This document shows positions 23,465 through 32,357 of a stretch of DNA of 64,000 nucleotides, one piece after another. The position numbers and the translations under genes are program-made. The notes beneath the pieces were generated by a model, which saw nothing but the letters and a program-made list of their open reading frames with translations, was not told where the DNA came from and did no database searches. Where the stretch lies: the NCBI RefSeq assembly GCF_003096035.1, contig NZ_CP029186.1, forward strand, positions 2,121,001-2,185,000, given 5' to 3'. This DNA comes from Flavobacterium album (GTDB lineage Bacteria; Bacteroidota; Bacteroidia; Flavobacteriales; Flavobacteriaceae). How positions within the stretch are numbered: the stretch's first letter is position 1; each line of letters starts with the position of its first letter.

Positions 23465-25183
23465 ATGAGATCATTCCTTTTATTTCTTTTATACGCCTCA
23501 GCAGCCTTTGCACAGCAGCAATACCCACAGGATTTTTTCCGTTCGCCAATGGACATTCCCATCCACCCGTCGGGTACGTTTGGCGAGCTGCGTACCAATC
23601 ATTTCCATGCCGGCCTGGACTTCCGTACCAACCAAAAGGAGGGCCTCCCGGTATATGCCGCCGCCGAAGGCTATGTTTCCCGTATTAAGGTTTCAACCTA
23701 TGGCTACGGCACTGCTTTATACATCGACCACCCGAACGGTTTTACGACTTTATACGGACACCTCCAGCAATATGCGCCAAAGATAGAAGCCTATGTACGG
23801 GCGAAGCAATACGAAAAACAATCGTTTGATATCGAATTGTTCCCAAAGCCGGGTGAAATTACCGTTACAAAAGGCGAGTTGATTGCGCTTTCCGGGAATT
23901 CCGGGGGCTCAGGCGGGCCGCACCTGCATTTTGAGTACCGAGACACGAAAACGGAGATGATCATCAACCCCCTCCTTTTCGGCCTTGATAAAAAGATGAA
24001 AGACCCTTACCCGCCAAAGATACTGGGCCTGATGGCCTACCCGCTGAGCGATGATGCAGTAGTGAACGAATCGAAAAAACCAACACTCGTTAGCCTCAAG
24101 CTCCAGAAAGACGGCACCTACCTGGCCGACAAGATCGCTGCCAAAGGGAAGATCGGTTTTTCCATCAGCACATCGGACAAGTCGACGGGGAGCATGGGCA
24201 ATAATGGTATTTTTAAGGTGCAGACGTTCTTTAACGGCAGCCCTTATTTTAATTATGCCTTTAACACCTTTGCCTTCGAAGAGTCGCGCTACGTGAATAA
24301 TTTTATAGATTATCCGCGCTATTACGCTACAGGACAGCGTTTCCAGAAACTGTTCATCAAAACGCCGTACCCATTATCAATACTCAAAGGGAGTTCTTCG
24401 AACGGGCAGTTCAACATCGTGAAAGATACCGTAAAGAACTACAGGATAGAGGTGGCCGATTTCCATGGCAACAAGGTTCTTGTGAATGGCAGCATAGAGT
24501 ATTCGGATAAGCCGGCATCGGTAACTGAGACGAAGCACATCACGCCCTACCTGGTTAAAGTGGGCAACGACCATAATTATACCAAGAACAATGTGTCTGT
24601 ATTTATTCCGGCCAACGCGTTTTACGAGGACTTCTATATGAATTTTGATGTGCGCGATTCAATATTATACCTGCACGATCCAATAGTTCCGGTCCATACC
24701 TATGTATCTGTATCATTCGATGTAAGCCACCTTTCTAAGGAAGTGCTGCAAAAAACATTCATAGCAGGTTTTAACGATAAAAGGATATCCTACAACAGCA
24801 GCTATATGGAAGACGGGAAACTGACCGCAAAAGTGAAGCAGCTGGGCAATTTCAAGCTGGCGCAGGACAACACAGCCCCGAAAATTTATGATATGAGCTT
24901 TGCAGAAGGTAAGTGGCTGAGCGACAAGGATGGCTTTTGGTGCAAGATAAGCGACGACCTTTCGGGTATTGCTACTTTTGATGCGTTTATTAACGGAAAA
25001 TGGGCACTGATGCACTACGATTACAAAACCCGCGTTATATTCCATAATTTCAGCGACGGCATAGTGGACGAAGGCCGCAACGATTTAAAAATCACCGTTA
25101 CTGATAATGTGGGAAATTCCACTACCTTTGAAACGCATTTTTTCAGAACACAAAATACGGCACCTGTTGAAAAAGATAAATAA
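23465..25183 (+). CDS. M23 family metallopeptidase (LytM-type), secreted
   Basis: This 572-residue protein has a signal peptide (MRSFLLFLLYASAAFAQ). The peptidase domain lies at the N-terminal side of the mature protein. Zinc ligands are visible in TNHFHAGLDF (H-x-x-x-D) and GGPHLHFEYR (H-x-H), with the L-Y-G-H-L strand between them. M23 enzymes cut peptide cross-links in peptidoglycan or act as regulators. The remaining roughly 350 residues are beta-rich with a C-terminal D-D-L-S-G-I-A-T-F-D-A-F-I-N-G-K-W and end TAPVEKDK, probably Ig-like domains. The 3' end overlaps the start of the TonB receptor by 17 bases, so they are probably co-expressed. Confidence 0.93.
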   Translation: MRSFLLFLLYASAAFAQQQYPQDFFRSPMDIPIHPSGTFGELRTNHFHAGLDFRTNQKEGLPVYAAAEGYVSRIKVSTYGYGTALYIDHPNGFTTLYGHLQQYAPKIEAYVRAKQYEKQSFDIELFPKPGEITVTKGELIALSGNSGGSGGPHLHFEYRDTKTEMIINPLLFGLDKKMKDPYPPKILGLMAYPLSDDAVVNESKKPTLVSLKLQKDGTYLADKIAAKGKIGFSISTSDKSTGSMGNNGIFKVQTFFNGSPYFNYAFNTFAFEESRYVNNFIDYPRYYATGQRFQKLFIKTPYPLSILKGSSSNGQFNIVKDTVKNYRIEVADFHGNKVLVNGSIEYSDKPASVTETKHITPYLVKVGNDHNYTKNNVSVFIPANAFYEDFYMNFDVRDSILYLHDPIVPVHTYVSVSFDVSHLSKEVLQKTFIAGFNDKRISYNSSYMEDGKLTAKVKQLGNFKLAQDNTAPKIYDMSFAEGKWLSDKDGFWCKISDDLSGIATFDAFINGKWALMHYDYKTRVIFHNFSDGIVDEGRNDLKITVTDNVGNSTTFETHFFRTQNTAPVEKDK

Positions 25184-27676
25184 ACTACTTCTGCTATTAA
25201 TCATATTGTTGGGAACCACGGCTTTCGCCCAAAAAAAACCATTCATATACGGGGTACTTATCGATGAGAACCACAAGCCTATCGAAGGTGTAAATGTGTA
25301 CTATGCTGATATAGATGGCACTGTAAGGACTGTAACCGATAAAACCGGTTTTTATAAACTGGAATTGCCTGTAAACCGGAAGGTTGTGATTTGGTTTGAG
25401 CACATCAGCTTTGCATTATCTTCGATACAGGATGTTGAAATGGGCTGGAATGATTCTTTTCAGTTCAATTCCATACTAGTAACAGGAAATAGTGTACTTC
25501 CCGAAGTTGTTATTAATTCTGATAATGGTGAGAGAAGGTTACAGGGTTCGTTATATGTTGAACCCGAAGTAATAATAAAAATGGTCGGGCCTAATGCAGG
25601 TGTCGAAAATATCATAAAGGCTATAGGGCTTGGTGTAACGTTCAATAACGAGCTGAGCACCCAGTATTCCGTTCGCGGGGGTAATTACGATGAAAACCTT
25701 GTTTATGTGAACGATGTGGAGATCTACCGTCCGTTTCTCATTCGCTCGGGTCAGCAAGAAGGTTTGAGCTTTACCAATAGTAATATGGTACAAAGCGTAG
25801 ATTTCTCGTCGGGCGGGTTCCAGTCCCGTTTTGGCGATAAGCTGTCGTCGGTGCTTGATATCAAATATCGCAAGCCAAAAGATTATGCTGCGGCCCTCGA
25901 AGCGAGTTTCCTTGGCGGGAGCCTTACCCTCGAAGGGGTTTCTAAAGATAAAAAATGGGCAGCCATAGTAGGCGGGCGTTACCGCGATAACAGCCTTCTG
26001 GTGAACAGTCAGCAGACGAAGACGAACTACAAGCCTACGTTTGCCGATGTGCAGACAATGGTAACCTTTACACCTAATGATAAATGGGACTTCAGCTTTA
26101 TCGGTAACATTTCCCAAAACCAGTACAACTACCAGCCGCTCACAAGGCAGACCAATTTCGGTACCATCGATAATCCTATAGCGCTTCAGATATTTTATGA
26201 AGGGCAGGAAAAAGACCAGTACAGGACCTACTTCGGCGCATTCACTTCAGAATATAAAGTGTCTGATAGCTTTAAGCTAAAATTCATCGGCTCGGCTTAC
26301 CATACCCAGGAGCAGGAGCACTTTGATATCCTTGCGCAATATGCATTGGGGAATGTGGATACCAGTATTGGCTCCGATACCTTTGGTGCCTGTACCGATT
26401 GCGTGCAGGTGGGGTCGCAGCTCAACCACGGGCGCAACGACCTTGATGCACTTATCGTAAATGCCGAAGTGAAAGGCTATCTGACCCTTAGGAAAAAGCA
26501 CAATTTTGAATGGGGCGTTAAATATACCCGCGAAGATATCCGTGACCGCCTGGTGGAGTGGGAGGTAATCGACTCGGCAGGATTCTCGTTGAGGCCGCCA
26601 GTCAATGATATTGTACGCAACGACCAGCCTTATAATCCGTACACAGGACCACTGGTACCTTATCAGAACACAAGGGCAACCAATTTTGCACAGATCAACC
26701 GTTTTTCAGGCTATGGCCAATGGAGTTACAGGGATACGATAAACAGCAACGTAATTTTCATGAATGCGGGTGTAAGGGCGCACGAGTGGCAGGTGATGGG
26801 CGACAATATCGATGGCAAAAGCCAGGTCGTTATAAGTCCGCGCGCACAGTTTGCAATAAAGCCGAATTGGGGCCGCGATATGGTTTTCCGCCTTTCGGGG
26901 GGCTTTACTACCAGCCACCTTTCTACCGCGAACTTAGGGATTCGACAGGTACTGTCCAGCCAAATGTAAAGGCGCAGCGCTCCATACATATCGTATTGGC
27001 CAACGATTACAGTTTCAGGCTTGGCGATGGTAACAGGCCGTTTAAGCTGGTTACCGAAGCTTATTATAAGAAGCTCGATGATGTGAATACATACACAATA
27101 GAGAATGTGCGCATACGGTACCGTGCGAATAACGATGCTGTTGCCTATGCATACGGGCTTGATATGCGCCTGAACGGTGAATTTGTGCCCGGCACCGAAT
27201 CATGGATCACCGTTGGCTACATGAGGACGGAAGAGAACATCAACGGGCGTGGCTACATCCCGAGGCCTACCGACCAGCGCCTCAAATTCGGCCTTCTTTT
27301 CCAGGACTATGTGCCTAATATACCGAATCTGAAAATGTACCTTAACCTGGTGTATAATACCGGGCTGCCGGGCGGGTCGCCATCGTATGCCGATTCGTAT
27401 GTGTACCAGTCGCGCCTTAACGATTACCGCCGTGCCGATGCCGGTTTTGCCTATGTGTTTAAAGACATTTACAAAGGCGATAAGATAAAATCCGATAAAG
27501 CATGGCTGAAGCCGTTACAGGAACTTACCCTTGGCCTTGAGATATTCAACCTTTTCAACAACCAGAACGCCATTACCAATACCTGGGTACGCGATGTGTA
27601 CACCAAAGCGCAGTATGGCATTCCGAATTACCTTACCAGCCGCGTTTTCAGCCTGAAGCTAACGGCAAGAATATAA
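25167..27676 (+). pseudogene. TonB-dependent receptor, interrupted by a one-base frameshift
   Basis: This is an outer-membrane beta-barrel for TonB-driven uptake. From TTG 25167 it has a signal peptide (KKINKLLLLLIILLGTTAFA), then a CarboxypepD_reg-like domain (IYGVLIDENHKPIEGVNVYY). The plug follows (TQYSVRGGNYDENLVYVNDV, RFGDKLSSVLDIKYRKPKD), then barrel strands and the end SRVFSLKLTARI. The frame breaks at a G6 tract (26897-26902), after RDMVFRLSGG. Adding one G continues the frame as LYYQPPFYRELRDSTG and gives an 836-residue protein. An upstream ATG at 25107 exists but is less likely. No SusD gene is adjacent, so it is not a classic Sus pair. The substrate is unknown. Confidence 0.9.
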
Positions 27677-28033
27677 TTTTTGAGGTACTGAGGTGCTAAG
27701 TTCCTAAGACTCTAAGAACCTCAGAATCTAAGATATATCGCTCCTCAGGAGCTTAAATGAGATGCGCTGGTGTTTTTGCTATAAATATGCCGTCCCTCCG
27801 GGACTCATCAGAGCAGCCCCAGCGTGGCGATATGTTTATAGAATATTGATTATGTAGGTTTTAGAGCTCCAGAGAAGCGGAATCTTAATTCTTTAAAACA
27901 TCACTTATGGACTAAAGTCTGAGGTACTAAGCACTAAGGACCTCAGAAACTAAGAACCTCAGCACCTAAGTAACTAAGTCCCTTTCTCCAATTAAAACAT
28001 TTTGCTTATTTTTGGGTATATCTAAAACGTGAA
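27677..28033. repeat. Gene-free stretch made of intergenic repeats
   Basis: The outer parts (about 27681-27733 and 27918-27980) are runs of an 8-base degenerate unit, xCTAAGxx or xCTCAGxx (for example CCTAAGACTCTAAGAACCTC). The middle (about 27735-27845) is a different element: ATATCGC / GCGATAT and CGCTGG / CCAGCG inverted pairs around a CCCTCCGGGAC hairpin, resembling a dispersed Bacteroidota repeat. I see no gene. The last 50 bases should hold the promoter of the downstream lipoprotein gene. Confidence 0.7.
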
Positions 28034-28762
28034 ATGAAAAAAGCCGCCATTATAGCTATTGCCCTTACATCATTATTGTTTGTAAGCTGCAAGGAAGAAA
28101 AGCCTAAGCCGAAAGTAATTTATGAAGATACCAAAGCCGGCCGCACACAGCCTAAAAAAGGTGACTCTACCGAGATAAAGGTGGCCGACCTTCCCGTACA
28201 CATGGAAGGCACAAAATACCTGATACATCCTGTGGGCGACATAAGGATATACGACGACAGCAACCGCAGCTATGGCACCAGCCGTACCAACAGCTCAGTA
28301 AGCTATGCGATATCCAACTACAACCGCTTTGAGATAACCGGCTATTTCGAGAACCTGAAATTCCAGCACATCGACTCCACGGCCATGCATCCGCTTACCA
28401 ATAAAAAGATACAGATACAAACCGCAACATTCCTTGATGGCATTGCTGCAAAAACCAAAAGGCAGGTGCTCATCTATACGCTGGTAGATGCCGATACCAA
28501 CCAGGATGCAAAAGTAGATGCCAACGATATCAGGTCGCTTTACATCAGCGATATCAGCGGTGCAGGCTTTAAGAAACTTTCGCAGGATATGCAGGAGCTA
28601 ATCGACTGGAATCTTATCGAAGCGCAAAACCGCATTTACTTCCGCACCATAGAGGACATCAATAAAAATGGCGCTTTCGATAAAAATGACAAAGTGCATT
28701 ACCACTACACCGACCTTCTTTCCCCTGAATGGACAGTAACGACGTATGAACCGGTAGAATAG
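28034..28762 (+). CDS. Lipoprotein with two EF-hand-like calcium-binding loops
   Basis: This 242-residue protein has a lipoprotein signal (MKKAAIIAIALTSLLFVSC). After a Lys/Pro-rich linker comes a beta-rich domain (KYLIHPVGDIRIYDDSNRSY; NRFEITGYFENLKFQHIDST). Two Asp-rich loops are visible: D-A-D-T-N-Q-D-A-K-V-D-A-N-D near residue 155 and D-I-N-K-N-G-A-F-D-K-N-D near 212. Both match the calcium loop of EF-hand or dockerin type. The family is not known to me. The stop codon is touched by the left arm of a perfect 35-bp inverted repeat. Confidence 0.75.
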   Translation: MKKAAIIAIALTSLLFVSCKEEKPKPKVIYEDTKAGRTQPKKGDSTEIKVADLPVHMEGTKYLIHPVGDIRIYDDSNRSYGTSRTNSSVSYAISNYNRFEITGYFENLKFQHIDSTAMHPLTNKKIQIQTATFLDGIAAKTKRQVLIYTLVDADTNQDAKVDANDIRSLYISDISGAGFKKLSQDMQELIDWNLIEAQNRIYFRTIEDINKNGAFDKNDKVHYHYTDLLSPEWTVTTYEPVE

Positions 28763-28953
28763 TTTCGGGTTCGGAGTTCGGGTTCCGGGTTGCCAGTCAG
28801 AACCTATAATTCACACCCAAAAAAAGTTGATGCGGTGCTATTGGGAAAATCTGCGATAATCCCCCCGATCCGCGTTATCCGCGTTCCATTTCCTTTATGA
28901 AAGGCTTACCATTCTGCATGGCAACCCGGAACCCGAACTCCGAACCCGAAACT
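28761..28953. repeat. Perfect 35-bp inverted repeat spanning a convergent intergenic region
   Basis: The left arm at 28761-28795 starts AGTTTCGGGTTCGGAGTTCG and the right arm at 28919-28953 is its exact reverse complement. The enclosed 123 bases have no gene. The left arm begins in the stop codon of the lipoprotein gene and the right arm ends in that of the DUF2971 gene. The arms contain short TCGGGTT/TCGGAGT units. Confidence 0.9.
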
Positions 28954-29650
28954 AGATCAAAATATCACTCTCCAGATCCGACTTTTCGATCTCAAAATCA
29001 AAGCCCAACTGCTGCATCAGCTGCATGACCAGCCTTTTATACCAGTTCTCTGATTTCGGGTGAATGTATATTTTCTCAATAAGTTGGTTAATATCCACAT
29101 CCGTCTTAACTCCTTCGTTTATTGAAAGATTGTGTTCTGTAAGATCGGCCACAATACGCACCTCGCGCTCATATTGGAAACTTTTCCGTTTAAAGAGGAA
29201 CGGGAAAAAACTATTATCGAAAGGGATGTATTCTTTTTTGTAGTCGATATAATCTACCGCGCCGATATGCTGCTCGTAACGTGTTTCCGGCTTCAGTGCT
29301 TCCTGCATCCGCCCAATGGTGCTCTGTATTGCCAACCCTTCGTTATTGCGCGTGAAAATCTGCCACATGGCAAAAGATTCATATTCGTTGATGTGCCAGC
29401 TGCTTACTACAACATTTTTCCGGTGGTTCTTGTAGTAGTCCAAAAAGCCGGGCTTGTCTTCAGAGAGCCTTTTCAACTCTTCGAAGGTAGGCTCGCTGAA
29501 AGTACCTTCATACTGGTCTTCAAACTTATCCGACCGCGACATGAACAGCTGCCGGCACAGCAGCAGGTCCAGGAACTTAGAAAGATCCAGATATTTCCAG
29601 ACAATGGTGTCAGGATCGGGGAGCGTTATCTGGCTGTTGGGTACATACAT
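28952..29650 (-). CDS. DUF2971 domain protein
   Basis: The protein has 232 residues and matches DUF2971: the N-terminal WKYLDLSKFLDLLLCRQLFM, then S-R-S-D-K-F-E-D-Q-Y-E-G, the middle S-S-W-H-I-N-E-Y-E-S-F-A-M-W-Q-I-F, and the C-terminal F-K-R-K-S-F-Q-Y-E-R-E-V-R-I. The family is widespread, often found near defence or mobile genes, and of unknown activity. Here it sits in a housekeeping context, 2 bases downstream of a HAD hydrolase gene with which it is probably co-transcribed. Its stop codon lies in the 35-bp inverted repeat. Confidence 0.88.
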   Translation of the reverse strand: MYVPNSQITLPDPDTIVWKYLDLSKFLDLLLCRQLFMSRSDKFEDQYEGTFSEPTFEELKRLSEDKPGFLDYYKNHRKNVVVSSWHINEYESFAMWQIFTRNNEGLAIQSTIGRMQEALKPETRYEQHIGAVDYIDYKKEYIPFDNSFFPFLFKRKSFQYEREVRIVADLTEHNLSINEGVKTDVDINQLIEKIYIHPKSENWYKRLVMQLMQQLGFDFEIEKSDLESDILI

Positions 29651-29652
29651 GA

Positions 29653-30276
29653 CTAATAGCTTTCGAAAATAGGTTTTAGGTCTTTAAAATGAGAGATAGT
29701 ATGATCGGCCTCTTCTTTTGAGCGACTTTCCTGTTTGTTATAGAGCACCGTTGGAATGCCCAATGCTTTTGCCGCAGCGATCTCCGATTCAGGATCGTCA
29801 CCCACGACAAGCACTTCTGCCGGGCGGTAAGAGTGGCGGCTAAGGATATCGGCAAAAACCTCTTTCTTGCTGGTCTTTGTCGGGTTCACTACATGGATCT
29901 CCTCAAAGTCGCCGGCAATATCCATTTGCTTTATTTTGCTGTGCTGCATCTTTGAAAATCCGGTCGTTACAAGGTAGCGCCTTGCGGGAATGCTTTTTAT
30001 CTCAGGATAATCTTCAAAAGTGTCTATACTATCGTGATAAACAATATCCTCCTGTACCGCTATACCTTTTTCTGTGAGCGTATCACTGAAATTATATTTT
30101 TTGGCAACAAGCCGGAAGGGTGTTTTCATAATAGCTTTCCTTATGGCATCAAAATCATCATCGTGCTCCCCGCTTTCCACAATCAAGTCGAATACAGGGG
30201 CGAACAGCTTATCACCAATGGCACTTACCGGGTAAATAGTATTGTCAAGGTCGTATATAATGGCTTTTATCGGCAT
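29653..30276 (-). CDS. HAD family hydrolase
   Basis: The protein has 207 residues. Motif I is DLDNT (I-I-Y-D-L-D-N-T-I-Y-P), motif II is the Thr in YLVTTGFSKMQ, motif III is the Lys in NPTKTSKKEVF, and motif IV is VLVVGDDPESEIAAAKALGI. This is the C1-cap phosphatase type, comparable with small-metabolite phosphatases such as YjjG or pyrimidine nucleotidases. The substrate cannot be set. Start ATG 30276 (MPIKAIIYDLDNT). It is upstream of, and nearly joined to, the DUF2971 gene. Confidence 0.9.
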   Translation of the reverse strand: MPIKAIIYDLDNTIYPVSAIGDKLFAPVFDLIVESGEHDDDFDAIRKAIMKTPFRLVAKKYNFSDTLTEKGIAVQEDIVYHDSIDTFEDYPEIKSIPARRYLVTTGFSKMQHSKIKQMDIAGDFEEIHVVNPTKTSKKEVFADILSRHSYRPAEVLVVGDDPESEIAAAKALGIPTVLYNKQESRSKEEADHTISHFKDLKPIFESY

Positions 30277-30298
30277 CAAATGAATTTACTTTTGAAAT

Positions 30299-30378
30299 CC
30301 TGCAAGGTCTCAAAGACCTTGTAGGTGTTAATTATATATAGGGTAATATAGACCTGCAAGGTTTTGAAAACCTTACAG
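30299..30378. repeat. Two CCTGCAAGGT...ACCTTGCAGG palindromes
   Basis: Copy 1 at 30299-30326 reads CCTGCAAGGTCTCAAAGACC... and copy 2 at 30353-30378 reads CCTGCAAGGTTTTGAAAACC.... Both are near-perfect hairpins. The same pair occurs at 44047-44127. An imperfect hairpin pair (AAGTCCGATGC / GCATCCGACTTCGGACTT) lies further on at about 30470-30520. Confidence 0.8.
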
Positions 30379-30524
30379 TTCATTACCGACTTAAAATTAC
30401 TGCATAAAAAAATAGCCGCAAAACCTGCAGCTATTTATTAATATTTATTTTACAGTGAAAGGTCTTATGTCAGAAGTCCGATGCAGCGTACAGGCATCCG
30501 ACTTCGGACTTCCGACATAAAACT

Positions 30525-32354
30525 TTATTCAAAAGACTGCATCATCACCAGCTTTTTATACGTGCCATCGTGGTTGATAAGCTCATCATGCGTTCCCTGT
30601 TCCACAATGCGGCCTTTTTGCATCACCACAATTTTATCAGCTTTCTGTATGGTCGAAAGTCGGTGCGCGATAACTACAGAGGTACGGTTCTGCATCATGT
30701 TCTCCAACGCCTGCTGTACGAGCCTTTCGCTTTCGGTGTCCAGGGCAGAGGTAGCCTCATCCAGTATCATGATCGGCGGGTTTTTCAGTACTGCGCGCGC
30801 AATGCTCAGGCGCTGCTTCTGTCCGCCCGACAGCTTGTTACCGCTGTCGCCGATATTGGTATGGATGCCTTCCGGAAGGTCTTTCACGAATTCGTACGCA
30901 TTGGCGATCTTCAGGGCATCGAGGATTTCTTCGTCGGTAGCATCAGGCTTGCCGAGCGAAACGTTGTTCCTGATGGTATCGTTAAACAAAATGCTGTCCT
31001 GCGTTACCAGCCCCATAAGGCTGCGAAGCGAATGCACGGTAAGGTCGCGTATGTCAATCCCATCGATCTTTATACTGCCTTCCTGCACGTCATAAAAGCG
31101 CGTAAGCAGGTTGGCTATGGTACTCTTTCCGCTTCCCGACTGCCCAACAAGTGCGACCGTCTGGCCTTTCGGTACGGTTAACGAGAAATCCTTCAGCACA
31201 TTTTCTTCTTCATAACGGAAGTTGATATTTTCGAGTCTAATGCCTTTTTCAAACTGATGTTTTTCAATGGCATCGGGTTTGTCATGGATCTCTACATCTG
31301 TTTCAAGCAGTGTTATAACCCTTTCAGCTGAAGCATTACCTCGTTTTAAGGCATAACTTGCTTTGGAAATGTCTTTTGCCGGCGTAAGGATGTTATAGGC
31401 CAGCAGGATGTAGCCCAAAAAGAAACCGGCTTCCATGGTCTTGTCTTCAAATACCAGATATCCGCCATAAACAAGCAAAACGCCTATTACAATGATGCCC
31501 AGCAGTTCACTGAGGGGAGAAGCAAGGTTTTGACGGTTGGATACTTTGTTGGAATACCGGAACAACTGATGGTTTATAGAACGGAATTTTTCCTTGAACA
31601 ATCCTTCTGCGGTAAATGACTTAATGACTTTCAACCCTCCTACGGTTTCTTCAAGTGTAGACAATATCATTCCATGCTGTTGCTGTACCCGCATTGACTG
31701 TTTCTTTAGTGATTTGCCTACTTTCGAGATGATAAAACCTGCCACCGGCATAAAAACCAGGACAAAAAGAGTTAGCTTAGGGCTTAACCACGCCATAAAT
31801 CCAAGCGTAAATAATATTGTAAGTGGCTCCTTTACTATCATTTCGAGGATGTTAAGGAAAGCATAACTAATCTCATTGACATCATTAGTCACTTTAGCAA
31901 TTACATCACCCTTCGAAGTATTGTTGTAATACGAGGATGGAAGGCCTACAACTTTGCCATAAAGTTCAGTACGGAGATCTTTAATAACCCCATTCCGCAT
32001 GTGTGTAATAAAATACATTGCCAAATAATTGCACAGGTTTTTCAGCATAAAGATCGTAATGATAAAACCTATTATGTACATGAGCACTGTGAATTGCCCC
32101 TGTTCCTTCATGCTTGTAGTCAGGAAATAATTCAGGTAATCCTGGGAAAAATCTTTGAAGCTCTGTAGATCGTTGTTGTATACAGGTTTTACAAATACCG
32201 GTTTGGTATCGTTGAAAATAACCTTTAGAACAGGTATCACAGCGATCAAAGATAAAGTACTGAACAAAGCGTACAGTACATTAAAGAAGATATTAAGCCA
32301 TATCTGCCTTTTATAGGGTTTGGCAAACCGATATATTTTTTTATAGTAGCTCAT
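30525..32354 (-). CDS. ABC exporter, fused permease and ATPase (MsbA-like)
   Basis: The protein has 609 residues: six membrane segments in about the first 320, then one ATP-binding cassette. Walker A is GQSGSGKS, the signature is LSGGQKQRLSIA, Walker B is PPIMILDEATSALD, and the switch His is in VVIAHRLSTI. It works as a homodimer in the inner membrane, probably flipping lipid A-core or another lipid or drug. The MsbA role is the usual guess for this family in Bacteroidota, but the sequence alone does not fix it. It starts 3 bases downstream of the phosphohexomutase gene, so they share an operon. Confidence 0.92.
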   Translation of the reverse strand: MSYYKKIYRFAKPYKRQIWLNIFFNVLYALFSTLSLIAVIPVLKVIFNDTKPVFVKPVYNNDLQSFKDFSQDYLNYFLTTSMKEQGQFTVLMYIIGFIITIFMLKNLCNYLAMYFITHMRNGVIKDLRTELYGKVVGLPSSYYNNTSKGDVIAKVTNDVNEISYAFLNILEMIVKEPLTILFTLGFMAWLSPKLTLFVLVFMPVAGFIISKVGKSLKKQSMRVQQQHGMILSTLEETVGGLKVIKSFTAEGLFKEKFRSINHQLFRYSNKVSNRQNLASPLSELLGIIVIGVLLVYGGYLVFEDKTMEAGFFLGYILLAYNILTPAKDISKASYALKRGNASAERVITLLETDVEIHDKPDAIEKHQFEKGIRLENINFRYEEENVLKDFSLTVPKGQTVALVGQSGSGKSTIANLLTRFYDVQEGSIKIDGIDIRDLTVHSLRSLMGLVTQDSILFNDTIRNNVSLGKPDATDEEILDALKIANAYEFVKDLPEGIHTNIGDSGNKLSGGQKQRLSIARAVLKNPPIMILDEATSALDTESERLVQQALENMMQNRTSVVIAHRLSTIQKADKIVVMQKGRIVEQGTHDELINHDGTYKKLVMMQSFE

Positions 32355-32357
32355 CCG

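Noticed and set aside
27681..27980. Possible CRISPR array
   Set aside because: The repeat unit is 8 bases and degenerate, without spacers of constant length, and no cas gene is near.
28952..30276. DUF2971 gene as part of a defence island
   Set aside because: DUF2971 is sometimes found in such islands, but all neighbours here are housekeeping genes and no mobile element is present.
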